Assembly (NCBI GenBank): GCA_030696045.1 | Contig: JAUYNO010000004.1 | Location: forward strand, 1-64,000 | From: Stagnimonas sp. | GTDB taxonomy: Bacteria; Pseudomonadota; Gammaproteobacteria; Nevskiales; Nevskiaceae | DNA length: 64,000 nucleotides | Direction of reading: 5' to 3' | Shown here: positions 9,499 to 17,951 of the stretch, in pieces | Numbering within the stretch: the first letter of the stretch is position 1 | How the letters are laid out: each line of letters opens with the position of its first letter | The notes under the pieces: model-generated | What the model saw: the letters and a program-made list of their open reading frames with translations, nothing else | Database searches by the model: none | Told to the model about the DNA's origin: nothing | Translations under genes and position numbers: made by a program

Positions 9499-12400
9499 GG
9501 CCGGCCTCCACTGGCTGGGGCCGGCGCGGCGGCGGCCGGCCGGCTGTTGTCGTCCACCCGCTTGATCTCGGGATTGTCCCAGCTGCCGGTCAGCCGGTAG
9601 TCGAGCTGGGTCACCTCGCCGAGCGGCTTGTCGATCACCTGGTTGGCGATCACCGCCATCAGCGGCAGCAGCGGCCCGGTCGCCAGCGAGGCGCCGCCCA
9701 GCAGCAGCGCGCCCAGGGAAATGCCGGAGACGTCCGGATACACCGTGACGCGCTGGTCGTAGTCGCGCGCCGCCAGGCCGACCCGGCCTTTCAGCTCCAT
9801 CCGCAGCGAGGGGCTGCGGATCACCAGGTCCTCGGTGCGGGCATCGCCGTCGGCGAGCTGGAAATGGCCCTCGACGGCGGAGAAATTCAGGCCCTTGGAG
9901 GTGACATCGCGGAAATCCAGCGTGAGCCTTCGCGGCAGCGCGTAGAAATTGAGCAGGCCCAGCACCCGCGCGGTGCCGCCCGGGTCGACCGCGCGCAGGG
10001 CGCCGTCCTTCACCTTCAGGCGCACCGGCCCGCGCGCCTGGGTCCAGCTCAGGCCGGAGGCGCTGGCGGGCCAGCCGAGATCGGCCTCGAAGTGGCCATC
10101 GCCGGACAGAGTCTGCGCAAAGCCCAGGCCGCGCAGGCTGGCGGCCAGGTCACCACTATCCAGCTCGAACTTGGCGCGCGCCGTCGACTGGCCCTGCTGC
10201 CGTCGCCACTCGCCCTCGCCCCGCAGCTTCAGCCGGCCGCCCTCGGCGCTCAGCCGGCTCAGGCGCTGGCCGCCCGGCAGGCGCTCGCTCAGCATCTGGA
10301 AGCGGCCGAAATCCTCGCCGCCCACTTGCAGGGCGGCCACGTCGAGATCCACCGTCGGCAGTCGCGAAGGATCGCGCGCCGGCTCCACGGCGGCCTCGCC
10401 GCCCGTCTTCGGCGTCGCCGGCAGCGGCTGCAAGCCCAGGCGCTGGAAGCGCCCGCGCAGCAGGCCGCTGCCCCCGGTCTGCCAGTCGAGGCTGCCGCTG
10501 GCGTGAGCCCCGTCGAGCAAGGCACGCCAGTCGCCATTGCCACTGCGGCTGGCCTTGATCGCGACTTCTGGCAGCTCGTAGCCCAGCCCCTGCAGCCGGG
10601 CCAGGCTGAAATCGGCGCCCAGGAACGGCAGGCCGCTCTCGTTGGAAACGCCCATCAGCCCCAGCCAGGCGGCGATATCGAGCTGTTCGGCGCGGCCGTT
10701 GAGGCTGATGCCGTCCTGAGCCGGTGCCTGCGCCTCGCCGCCGCCGCCGAGGCGGATGCCGACACCCCGCGCCTTCATCTCGCCGGCCTCGCGGGCGAAG
10801 CGCAGCGCCAGGCCGATGCGCCCCGGGGCCTCCAGCTGCAGCCGCAGCGGCGTGCTGTCGTCGCTGTACAGGCCCAGCCGCAGCGACAGGCTTTCCTCGG
10901 CGCCCTTGGCCAGCGGCACCGGCAGCCGCGACACCGCGCCCTGCAGGGCGCTCGCCAGGCTCACCTGGCCGGCGTGGGGGCCGCCCAGCGGCAGGCTCAC
11001 GGTCCAGTCGCTGGCACCGTCGAGGCGATCCAGCACCCAGGCCGGCACATAGTGCGCGGCCACGCCCTGGGGCTGGTCGTAGTCGACCCGGTAGCGCGCC
11101 TGCAACTCGTCGCTGCCCTCGCCGTTGACGACGATGTCGGCCTGCACCGGCTGGCCATAGAACTGTGCGCTGAGCTGGCCCGCCGACACCCGGGCGCCGA
11201 ACTGGATGCGGCCGTTGACCGCCTCGATGGGCTCGTCCAGCCCGCTCACCCGCAGACGGTTGTTGGCCAACAGCACGGTGCCGTTCGCCACCTGGTGCTG
11301 GCCGAGATTCGAGTGCAGGGGAATCTCCAGATGCAGCTCGGTGTCGACCGGCCCCTCACCCTGGGTATGGCCGACCAGCCCGGCCAGACGCTGCGCCAGC
11401 GGCGAGCCACGCAGGAAGTCGTAGTAGGCCGCGGCCTCGCCCCGGGTGCGGCCGTCGATCACCAGCGGCGAGCTGGCGAAGTTCTCGATATGGCCGCTGG
11501 CGCCCTGCACGGCGACGCCGGAAATGATGCCCTTCTCGGCCTCGAACCAGAGTCCGTTGCCAGCGAACTTCAGCTGCGCGCGCAGGCGGTCGACGGCGGG
11601 CCAGTCCTGCTGGTAGTCGAGCCGGGCATCGGCGACCTCCAGGTTCAGCGACCAGCGCCCGGTCGGCCGCTGGTGGAACGGGAAGTCGGCCAGCGGCCCG
11701 TCGATCAGCAGCTCCGCCTGCGGCACCCGCACCCGCACCAGGGCACGCTCCAGCCAGGCTCTGAGCGACGGGCCCCAATTGAGCGGCATCAGCGGCTTCA
11801 GGCGGGCGGCGTCGGCCGCCTTGAGCTGGGCCTTGAGCTTCAGCTGTGGCCCGCCCTCGGGCGGCAGCCGCAGGTCCAGCTCGGCATGCGCCTCGCTGCC
11901 CAGCAGGCGCCAGGCCAGATCTGGGCTGCGCAGCCGCCAGCCGCTCTCCTCGCGGTTCCAGCGCAGGCTGGCGCTCAACTGGTCGAAACCGATCGGTGCC
12001 GCGAACGCGGCCGGCAGCAGCAGGCGGGCCTGGTTGCCGCGCAGCGCCCACTGCCCGCCCGACTCGTCGGCCGACAGCCGGCCGCTCAGGCCGGCCAGCC
12101 CCGGCCCGCCGGCAAGGCCATAGCCCACACCGTCGAGTTCGGCGGCCAGGGCGTAGTGCGGGCTCGCCTGCGGCAGCGCCTGGTAGCGGCCTTCCAGTTC
12201 GCGCAGATCGCCACGCAGACTGGCCAGCTGCGCCGGCTTCAGCGCCGCGTCCGGGCCGGCCAGCAGGGCCAGCCAGGGCGCCAGATCATCCAGCCGCAGG
12301 AAATCGGTGCCGCCCTCCAGGCGCGGTGCACCCTCGGCACCACTGCGCTGCCAGGCGATGCGGCCGCCGGCGCTGGCCGGCCAGGCACCGCGCACGCCGG

Positions 12401-13358
12401 TCAGCACCGGCCCCTGCCAGCGCAGCTCGCCGCCGCCCGGCTTGGGCTGGTAGTCGAGTTGCAGGTCCAGCGCCTGCCAGCGCAGGGGCTGGGCGCCGCC
12501 CAGGCGCAGTTCCTCGGCCTGCAGCCGCAACCGGCTGTCGCCGAGCGCCGAGGGCTGCCAGTCGCCGCTGGCGCTCAGCCGCGCCTGGCCCAACCGCAGC
12601 GGCAGCGGCCGCGGCAGGCGCGCCAGCAGGCCGGGTGCCGGCGCCAGACCGTCGGCGTCCAGGGTCCAGCGGCCGCTCCACTGCTCGGGCTGGTCGTAGG
12701 CGCCGCTCATGCCGACCCGCAGCTTCAGGTGTTCGGCCAGCACCCCCGGCGCCTCGGCGTCCAGCCGCAGCTCGAAACCCTCCTCCGCCCCCTGGTTCAG
12801 GCGCAGGTCGGCCCGGCTCAGCTGTGCCCGCCAGACCGCCCCCGGCTTGCGCAGATCGTGGATCCGCAAGCTCACCCGCTCGGCGCGCAGGCGTTCGAAG
12901 CGACGCAACTGCCGCAGCAGGGGGCGCAGCTCCGGCGGCTTCTGCTGCTCGTCGAAGCCGCGCAGCCGCAGCTGCCCCTCGGCGTCGAGGTCCAGTTCCA
13001 GATCGAGTCCACTGAGGTCGATGCGGGCCGGGACCAACTCGCCACGCAGCAGGTCGGCGGCGGCGAAGCCCAGGCGCAGGCGCTCCACCCGCAGCAAGGC
13101 GGTCTGGCCGTCGTCGGCCAGCAGGTCAACCTGGCCCAGCTGCAGCTGCGGCCACAGCCAGCGCCAGGCCAGCTGCATGCTGCCGATCCGCACCGGCCGG
13201 CCGAATTCGGCCGAGACCCGCACCGACAGCTCCTGGCCATAACCGGGCGCCACCAGCACCGCCAGCTGGAACAGGCCCGAGATCGCCGCCGCCAGCACCA
13301 CCAGGGCAGAAAGCCAGGTGATGCCGCGCGTCCACCAGCGGCGCTTGCGGCGGTCCAT
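9495..13358 (-). CDS. yhdP: YhdP-family AsmA-like phospholipid-transport protein
   Basis: A 1,287-residue protein with an N-terminal transmembrane anchor (about residues 9-35) and a very long, repetitive, beta-rich periplasmic region ending in the conserved VYPDVSGISLGALLLGG and LDYRLTGSWDNPEI segments of YhdP. In E. coli, YhdP with TamB and YdbH bridges the periplasm to move phospholipids to the outer membrane. Length fits (E. coli about 1,266). The ATG at 13358 starts MDRRKRRWW, the usual basic lead. A longer start at 13388 would read through a GC-rich hairpin and is less likely. It follows rng and overlaps the nitrilase gene. Confidence 0.93.
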   Translation of the reverse strand: MDRRKRRWWTRGITWLSALVVLAAAISGLFQLAVLVAPGYGQELSVRVSAEFGRPVRIGSMQLAWRWLWPQLQLGQVDLLADDGQTALLRVERLRLGFAAADLLRGELVPARIDLSGLDLELDLDAEGQLRLRGFDEQQKPPELRPLLRQLRRFERLRAERVSLRIHDLRKPGAVWRAQLSRADLRLNQGAEEGFELRLDAEAPGVLAEHLKLRVGMSGAYDQPEQWSGRWTLDADGLAPAPGLLARLPRPLPLRLGQARLSASGDWQPSALGDSRLRLQAEELRLGGAQPLRWQALDLQLDYQPKPGGGELRWQGPVLTGVRGAWPASAGGRIAWQRSGAEGAPRLEGGTDFLRLDDLAPWLALLAGPDAALKPAQLASLRGDLRELEGRYQALPQASPHYALAAELDGVGYGLAGGPGLAGLSGRLSADESGGQWALRGNQARLLLPAAFAAPIGFDQLSASLRWNREESGWRLRSPDLAWRLLGSEAHAELDLRLPPEGGPQLKLKAQLKAADAARLKPLMPLNWGPSLRAWLERALVRVRVPQAELLIDGPLADFPFHQRPTGRWSLNLEVADARLDYQQDWPAVDRLRAQLKFAGNGLWFEAEKGIISGVAVQGASGHIENFASSPLVIDGRTRGEAAAYYDFLRGSPLAQRLAGLVGHTQGEGPVDTELHLEIPLHSNLGQHQVANGTVLLANNRLRVSGLDEPIEAVNGRIQFGARVSAGQLSAQFYGQPVQADIVVNGEGSDELQARYRVDYDQPQGVAAHYVPAWVLDRLDGASDWTVSLPLGGPHAGQVSLASALQGAVSRLPVPLAKGAEESLSLRLGLYSDDSTPLRLQLEAPGRIGLALRFAREAGEMKARGVGIRLGGGGEAQAPAQDGISLNGRAEQLDIAAWLGLMGVSNESGLPFLGADFSLARLQGLGYELPEVAIKASRSGNGDWRALLDGAHASGSLDWQTGGSGLLRGRFQRLGLQPLPATPKTGGEAAVEPARDPSRLPTVDLDVAALQVGGEDFGRFQMLSERLPGGQRLSRLSAEGGRLKLRGEGEWRRQQGQSTARAKFELDSGDLAASLRGLGFAQTLSGDGHFEADLGWPASASGLSWTQARGPVRLKVKDGALRAVDPGGTARVLGLLNFYALPRRLTLDFRDVTSKGLNFSAVEGHFQLADGDARTEDLVIRSPSLRMELKGRVGLAARDYDQRVTVYPDVSGISLGALLLGGASLATGPLLPLMAVIANQVIDKPLGEVTQLDYRLTGSWDNPEIKRVDDNSRPAAAAPAPASGGRP

Positions 13359-13391
13359 TAATACTGTCGCCGCCGAAGGCGGCACCAATGT

Positions 13392-13440
13392 CCCTCTACC
13401 GCGCAGCGGGAGAGGGGGGGACCGCCCGCGGATGCGGGTG
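13392..13440. repeat. Pair of intergenic hairpins between rng and yhdP
   Basis: Two dyads lie in the gap. The first (13392-13416) pairs CCCTCT with AGAGGG and CCGC with GCGG around a three-base loop. The second (13422-13440) pairs CCGCCCGC with a near-complement GCGGGTGG. Neither has a T tract. Dyads of this CCCTCTnCCGC type are frequent intergenic repeats in GC-rich gammaproteobacteria, and here they could uncouple yhdP expression from rng. Confidence 0.6.
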
Positions 13441-13475
13441 GTGGGGTGAGGGCCTCGGCTTCAGCCACGGGAACC

Positions 13476-14936
13476 CTAAACCGGCACCACGTCAAAGTTC
13501 TCCTGCCCGTAATGGGCCTCCGGCTGCAGCCGGATCGGCCGCTTGAACTGCGCCTCCAGCTCGGCCAGGCCGCCCGACTGTTCCTGCAGCTTCTCCACCA
13601 CCGCCGGGCAGGCCAGCACCAGGAAGCTCTTGGAGTCGTACTGGCGCGCGGCCCGCTGCACCTCGCGGGCGATGTCGTGGCAGACCGTCTCGACGGTCTT
13701 GATGTGGCCGCGACCGCCGCAGCCCGGGCAGGTCTCGGTGAGGATGTGGCCCAGCGATTCCCGCGTGCGCTTGCGGGTCATCTCGATCAGGCCCAGCGGC
13801 GAGAACGGATGCACATGGGTGCGCGCCTTGTCGCGCAGCAGCTCGCGCTCCAGCGCCCGCAGCACCTGGGCGCGGTGATCGCCATTGGGCATGTCGATGA
13901 AGTCGAGGATGATGATGCCGCCCAGGTTGCGCAGCCGCAGCTGACGGGCAATCGCCTGGGTCGCTTCGAGATTGGTCTTCAGCACCGTCTCTTCGAGATT
14001 GCGGTGGCCGGTGAAGGCGCCAGTGTTGACGTCGATGGTGGTCATCGCCTCGGTCTGGTCGATCACCAGATGGCCGCCGGACTTGAGATCGACCTTGCGC
14101 TCCAGCGCCCGCTGAATCTCGTCCTCGACGCCGTAGAGATCGAAGATCGGCGCCTGGCCTTCGTAGCACTCGATACGGGTCGAGGCCTCCGGCACGAACA
14201 CCTTGGCGAATTCCTGCACGCGCAGGCATTCGACCCCGCTGTCGATGCGGATGCGCTCGACGCCGGCGTCCATCAGGTCGCGCAGGATGCGCATCGACAG
14301 CGGCAGGTCGCCGTGCACCAGGGTGCCGGGGCCGCTCTCCTTGGCCTGGCGCTCGATGTCGGCCCAGAGCCGCACCAGGAAGCGCATATCGTGGGCGATG
14401 GCCTCCTCGGTCGCGCTCTCGGCGGCGGTGCGGGCGATCACGCCCCAGTAGGGCGCCAGCTGCGGCGCCAGGCGTTCCATCAGCTCCTTCAGGCGCGTGC
14501 GCTCGCCCTCGTCCTCGATCTTGGCGGAGACGCCGACGTGCTTCTCGAACGGCAGCATCACCAGGTAGCGGCCGGGCAGCGAGATCAGGGTGCTGAGCCG
14601 GGCGCCCTTGGTGCCGAGCGGGTCCTTGACGATCTGCACCAGCAAGTGCTGGCCCTCGTGCAGCAGGCTTTCAACCGGCGGCGGCGGCGCGTCCGGGTTG
14701 GAGCCTTCCGGCCGCAGCATGTCGTTGACGTGCAGGAAGGCGGTGCGCTCCAGGCCGATCTCGATGAAGGCCGCCTGCATGCCGGGCAGCACGCGCTTCA
14801 CCGTGCCCTGGTAGATGTTGCCGACCAGACCGTAGCGGTGGGCGCGCTGGATGTGGATCTCCTGCGCGGCGCCGCCCTCCACCAGCGCGACACGGGTTTC
14901 CTGCGGGCTGATGTTGACGAGGATTTCGGTGGTCAT
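13476..14936 (-). CDS. rng: Ribonuclease G
   Basis: A 486-residue RNase G, the endoribonuclease that matures the 5' end of 16S rRNA and helps mRNA decay. It starts MTTEILVNISPQETRVAL, as in E. coli RNase G. It has an S1-like domain (about 35-125), the magnesium-binding catalytic segment with TTIDVNTGAFTG, the DFIDM motif, and the zinc-link CPGCGGRG. The long RNase E scaffold is absent, which separates it from RNE. Upstream maf and downstream yhdP reproduce the conserved order. The ATG at 14936 is the family start, although the frame is open further upstream. Confidence 0.97.
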   Translation of the reverse strand: MTTEILVNISPQETRVALVEGGAAQEIHIQRAHRYGLVGNIYQGTVKRVLPGMQAAFIEIGLERTAFLHVNDMLRPEGSNPDAPPPPVESLLHEGQHLLVQIVKDPLGTKGARLSTLISLPGRYLVMLPFEKHVGVSAKIEDEGERTRLKELMERLAPQLAPYWGVIARTAAESATEEAIAHDMRFLVRLWADIERQAKESGPGTLVHGDLPLSMRILRDLMDAGVERIRIDSGVECLRVQEFAKVFVPEASTRIECYEGQAPIFDLYGVEDEIQRALERKVDLKSGGHLVIDQTEAMTTIDVNTGAFTGHRNLEETVLKTNLEATQAIARQLRLRNLGGIIILDFIDMPNGDHRAQVLRALERELLRDKARTHVHPFSPLGLIEMTRKRTRESLGHILTETCPGCGGRGHIKTVETVCHDIAREVQRAARQYDSKSFLVLACPAVVEKLQEQSGGLAELEAQFKRPIRLQPEAHYGQENFDVVPV

Positions 14937-14997
14937 GGACGACAATCGTAGAGAGTCATTGGCGGATAGTCGCTGAATCGCGAGACAGCAGTAACTG

Positions 14998-15603
14998 CTA
15001 TCTAAAGACTTCCGCGTCGCTGGCCGGATAGATACCGAAGCCTGCGAGAAGTTCGCAGCTCTCGGCCAGCGGCAGCCCAATGACGCCGCTGACACTGCCG
15101 CGCACGGCGCGCACGAAGCGTGCCGCCAGGCCCTGGATGGCATAGGCACCGGCCTTGTCGGCCGGCTCCCCCGTCGCCCAGTAGGCCAGCGCCTGGGCGC
15201 GGTCCAGCGCCACGAACTCGACTTCGGTGACGGTCGCCAGCACCTCGGCGCGCGCACCATCCACCAGAGCCACGGCGCTGATGACCTGATGCCTGCGGCC
15301 GGACAGCGCCAGCAGCATGGTGATCGCGTCCTCGGCATCGCGCGGCTTGCCGAGGATGCGGCCGTCGAGGCTGACATCGGTGTCCGCACCCAGCGTCGGC
15401 CCGGCGCCGGTGGCGGCGGCCCGGGCCTTGGCCAGCGCCAGCCGCCGGGCATAGTCCAGCGGCGACTCGCCGGCGGCCGGGACCTCCACCACATCCGCTG
15501 GCGCGGTCTCGAACCGATAGCCCGCCTCGCGCAGCAACTGCACCCGCCGTGGCGAGCGGGAGGCGAGCACGAACTGGGGGCGGTTAGGCACGGCGTTCAG
15601 CAC
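14998..15603 (-). CDS. maf: Maf-family nucleotide pyrophosphatase
   Basis: About 200 residues with the Maf signature FVLASRSPRRVQLL near the N-terminus, GADTDVSLDGRILGKP (catalytic Asp region) and KAGAYAIQG. Maf/YhdE proteins hydrolyse non-canonical or pyrimidine nucleoside triphosphates and influence septation. It is first in the maf-rng-yhdP order. No ATG precedes the signature: a TTG (15604-15606), a GTG (15601-15603) and a GTG five codons later are all possible. I took the GTG at 15603; the true start is uncertain by a few codons. Confidence 0.92.
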   Translation of the reverse strand: MLNAVPNRPQFVLASRSPRRVQLLREAGYRFETAPADVVEVPAAGESPLDYARRLALAKARAAATGAGPTLGADTDVSLDGRILGKPRDAEDAITMLLALSGRRHQVISAVALVDGARAEVLATVTEVEFVALDRAQALAYWATGEPADKAGAYAIQGLAARFVRAVRGSVSGVIGLPLAESCELLAGFGIYPASDAEVFR

Positions 15604-15704
15604 CAAGAAGGATCGCGCGCGAAGCTTGTGAAGAAACCGTAGCGAGCATGGCCTGATGCAAGGAATAGGAGCGCAGCAACCGCAGCGTACTCAAGTACGT
15701 GAGG

Positions 15705-15758
15705 GCGTTTGGCTTACTAGGGAGTGACTTAATGTCACTCCCTAGCCCGGCCAAACGC
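15705..15758. repeat. Extended imperfect palindrome with a 12-bp perfect core
   Basis: The core CTAGGGAGTGAC (15717-15728) and its exact complement (15734-15745) flank a five-base loop. Outside them, GCGTTTGGC (15705-15713) pairs exactly with GCCAAACGC (15750-15758), giving a 21-bp interrupted stem. It sits in the 205-bp gap between maf and the DUF4124 gene. It has no T tract on either side. The preceding stretch (15,640-15,704) has no coding signal that I can see. Confidence 0.75.
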
Positions 15759-15808
15759 AGCACCGCATGACGCCGCAGCAGGACAGCGCAGTAGGTTTAT
15801 TCACAAGC

Positions 15809-16444
15809 TCAGTCGCCGGGCTTGATCTTGCCTGCACGCAGCAGCTTGAAGCGCTCGATGTCCTCGGCGTAGGTCTGCTCGGTCTTGCCGCGCTCGACCT
15901 GCAGGCGCTGGATCAGCTGCAGGTTGTCGACCAGCCCGTTCTCGAAGCTCTCGATCTGCTTGGCCAGCTTCTCGTCCGGCGCCTTGCCGCCCGCCCGGCC
16001 GCGCAATTCCTCCAGGGTCGCTTCGTTCTCCACCGCCGCCTTCTGGGCCAGGGTGATGCGGCCGTCGAGCGCGGTCAGGCGGTCCTCGCGCGCCGCCTGC
16101 AGGTCGGCGACGCTGCCGAAGGACTGCAACAGGTAGCGGTCGTGATCGCGGCGCTGCACCAGCTTCGCCGCCAATTCCGCCTGTTCGCGCTGGCGCGCGA
16201 GATCCTCGGCGGTGGGCTCGTGCGGCACCGTCTTGGTGACCAAGCCCTGCTGGTTCAACTCCTCGCGCCCCTGCTTGGCGTACTGCGGCGGGATGCGGTC
16301 CCCGAAGTGCACCTGGCCCTTTTCGTCCACCCAGCGGTAGAGGTTCTGCTTCTGCTGGGCCGCCGCCGGGCCGGCGGCCAGCAGCAGGCAGCCGGCGACC
16401 AGCAGGCCAGGCAGTCGCAGGGAACGGCGGGGTGCTTCGGACAT
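15809..16444 (-). CDS. DUF4124-domain secreted coiled-coil protein
   Basis: A 211-residue exported protein: signal peptide about 1-29 ending AAA, then a DUF4124 module with the LYRWVDEKGQVHFGDRIPP pattern (about 35-53). The remainder is a long charged helical region likely to form coiled coil. DUF4124 proteins are periplasmic or envelope-associated with no agreed function. The gene lies 26 bp downstream of pyrE on the same strand, so it is probably cotranscribed. No enzymatic motif is visible. Confidence 0.85.
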   Translation of the reverse strand: MSEAPRRSLRLPGLLVAGCLLLAAGPAAAQQKQNLYRWVDEKGQVHFGDRIPPQYAKQGREELNQQGLVTKTVPHEPTAEDLARQREQAELAAKLVQRRDHDRYLLQSFGSVADLQAAREDRLTALDGRITLAQKAAVENEATLEELRGRAGGKAPDEKLAKQIESFENGLVDNLQLIQRLQVERGKTEQTYAEDIERFKLLRAGKIKPGD

Positions 16445-16470
16445 CAGGCGGACCCTCGTTGGAATCGTAG

Positions 16471-17118
16471 TCAGTTTACGCCGTAGCGGGCCTGGTAGGC
16501 CTCGATGGCGGCGATCACCCCGGCATCGGCCGCGGCGCCCTGGCCGCGCAGGTAGGCCAGGATCTCGCGCACCGTCACCAGCGGGATCACCCGGACGCCG
16601 GTGTCGGCCTCCATCTCCGCCACCGCCGAGCGCTCGGTCTTGCCCTTTTCCATGCGGTCGAGCGCGATCACCGCCGCCACCGGCTCGGCCCCGGCGGCGC
16701 GGATCATCGCCACCGCCTCGCGCAGGGCGGTGCCGGCGGTCAGCACGTCATCGACGATCACCACCCGGCCCTGCACCGGCGCGCCGACCAGGGTGCCGCC
16801 CTCGCCGTGGTCCTTGGCTTCCTTGCGGTTGTAGGCATAGGGCACATCGCGCCCCTGCCCGGCCAGCGCCACAGCGACAGCGGTCGCCAGCGGGATGCCC
16901 TTGTAGGCCGGCCCGAACAGCATGTCGAACTCGACGCCGGCCAGTTGCAAGGCCTGCGCATAGGCGCCCGCCAGCCGCCCCATCGCCGCCCCCGAGCTGA
17001 TCCGGCCCAGGTTGAAGAAATAGGGGCTGCCGCGCCCGGACTTGAGGGTGAACTGGCCGAACTTCAGCACCTCGTGCTGCAGGGCGAGTTCGAGGAAGGC
17101 GGTCTGGTGGGGGAGCAT
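16471..17118 (-). CDS. pyrE: Orotate phosphoribosyltransferase
   Basis: A 215-residue enzyme converting orotate and PRPP to orotidine 5'-phosphate in pyrimidine synthesis. The PRPP-binding motif VVIVDDVLTAGTALREA is at about 120-136; the flexible catalytic loop YNRKEAKDHGEGG precedes it. Length matches E. coli PyrE (213). The ATG at 17118 gives MLPHQTAFLELAL, the family start; an open frame further upstream reaches into the divergent promoter region and was not used. The divergent ExoIII/Crc-like gene begins 59 bp away, an arrangement known from Pseudomonas. Confidence 0.97.
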   Translation of the reverse strand: MLPHQTAFLELALQHEVLKFGQFTLKSGRGSPYFFNLGRISSGAAMGRLAGAYAQALQLAGVEFDMLFGPAYKGIPLATAVAVALAGQGRDVPYAYNRKEAKDHGEGGTLVGAPVQGRVVIVDDVLTAGTALREAVAMIRAAGAEPVAAVIALDRMEKGKTERSAVAEMEADTGVRVIPLVTVREILAYLRGQGAAADAGVIAAIEAYQARYGVN

Positions 17119-17177
17119 GGCTTTCGTGCGAGACTTTCCGGGCCGCCTTTGTCCCAAAAAACTCCCTCGGACCTCGC

Positions 17178-17951
17178 ATGCGCATCATCTCCCTCAACTG
17201 CAACGGCCTGCGCTCGGCGGCCAAGAAGGGCTTCTTCCCCTGGCTGGAACAGAGTGGCGCCGACGTCATCTGCCTGCAGGAAACCAAGGCGCAGCCGGAA
17301 GACCTGGCCGACGCGCTGTTCCATCCGGCGGGCTGGGCACGGCGTTTTCACAGCGCGGAGAAGAAGGGCTATGCCGGGGTGGCGATCTACAGCCGCAAAC
17401 CGCCGGACAGCTGGATCGACCGCTGCGGCGCGCCGGAATTCGACGCCGAGGGGCGCTATCTGGAGGCGCAGTTCGGCAATCTCTCGGTGGTGTCGCTGTA
17501 CCTGCCCTCGGGCTCCGCCGGCCCCGAGCGGCAGGCCAGCAAGGACCGTTTCCTGGAATTCTTCCCCGGCCATCTCGATGCCCTGCGCAAGAGCCAGCGG
17601 GACGTGGTGATCTGCGGCGACTGGAACATCGCCCACACCAACAAGGACCTGAAGAACTGGAAGAGCAACCAGAAGAACTCCGGCTTCCTGCCGCACGAAC
17701 GCGCCTGGAAGGACAAGCTTTACGGTGACTGGGGCTGGGTCGACGCCTACCGCACGCTCTACCCGGAGCACGAAGGCGAGGCCTACACCTGGTGGAGCAA
17801 TCGCGGCAACGCCTGGGCCAACAATGTCGGCTGGCGCATCGACTACCAGGTGATCTCGCCCTCGCTCAAGGCGCGGCTGCTGTCGGCCAGCGTCTACAAG
17901 GCCCAGCGCTTCTCCGACCACGCGCCGCTGATCGTTGACTATGCCGACTAG
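17178..17951 (+). CDS. Exodeoxyribonuclease III / Crc-type endonuclease-exonuclease-phosphatase protein
   Basis: A 257-residue EEP-fold protein with the motifs of ExoIII: CLQETKA (catalytic Glu), GDWNIAHTNKDLKNW and the terminal SDHAPLIVDYA (Asp-His). This would make it an AP endonuclease and 3'-5' exonuclease in base-excision repair. Placement divergent from pyrE is the same as that of crc in Pseudomonas, where a related protein became a catabolite-repression co-regulator with degraded catalytic residues. Here the Asp, Asn and His residues appear intact, so nuclease activity is more likely. Its stop overlaps that of the convergent AmpG gene by four bases. Confidence 0.92.
   Translation: MRIISLNCNGLRSAAKKGFFPWLEQSGADVICLQETKAQPEDLADALFHPAGWARRFHSAEKKGYAGVAIYSRKPPDSWIDRCGAPEFDAEGRYLEAQFGNLSVVSLYLPSGSAGPERQASKDRFLEFFPGHLDALRKSQRDVVICGDWNIAHTNKDLKNWKSNQKNSGFLPHERAWKDKLYGDWGWVDAYRTLYPEHEGEAYTWWSNRGNAWANNVGWRIDYQVISPSLKARLLSASVYKAQRFSDHAPLIVDYAD

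Noticed and set aside
9864-13361. An 1,165-codon open frame on the plus strand opposite yhdP
   Set aside because: It is rich in Gln, Arg and Ala with no domain, and mirrors the real gene on the other strand. Long antisense frames are expected in GC-rich DNA with strong codon bias.
17178-17951. Naming the ExoIII-like gene crc
   Set aside because: Position next to pyrE is crc-like, but the catalytic residues look intact, so a nuclease role is more probable and the regulatory name is not justified.
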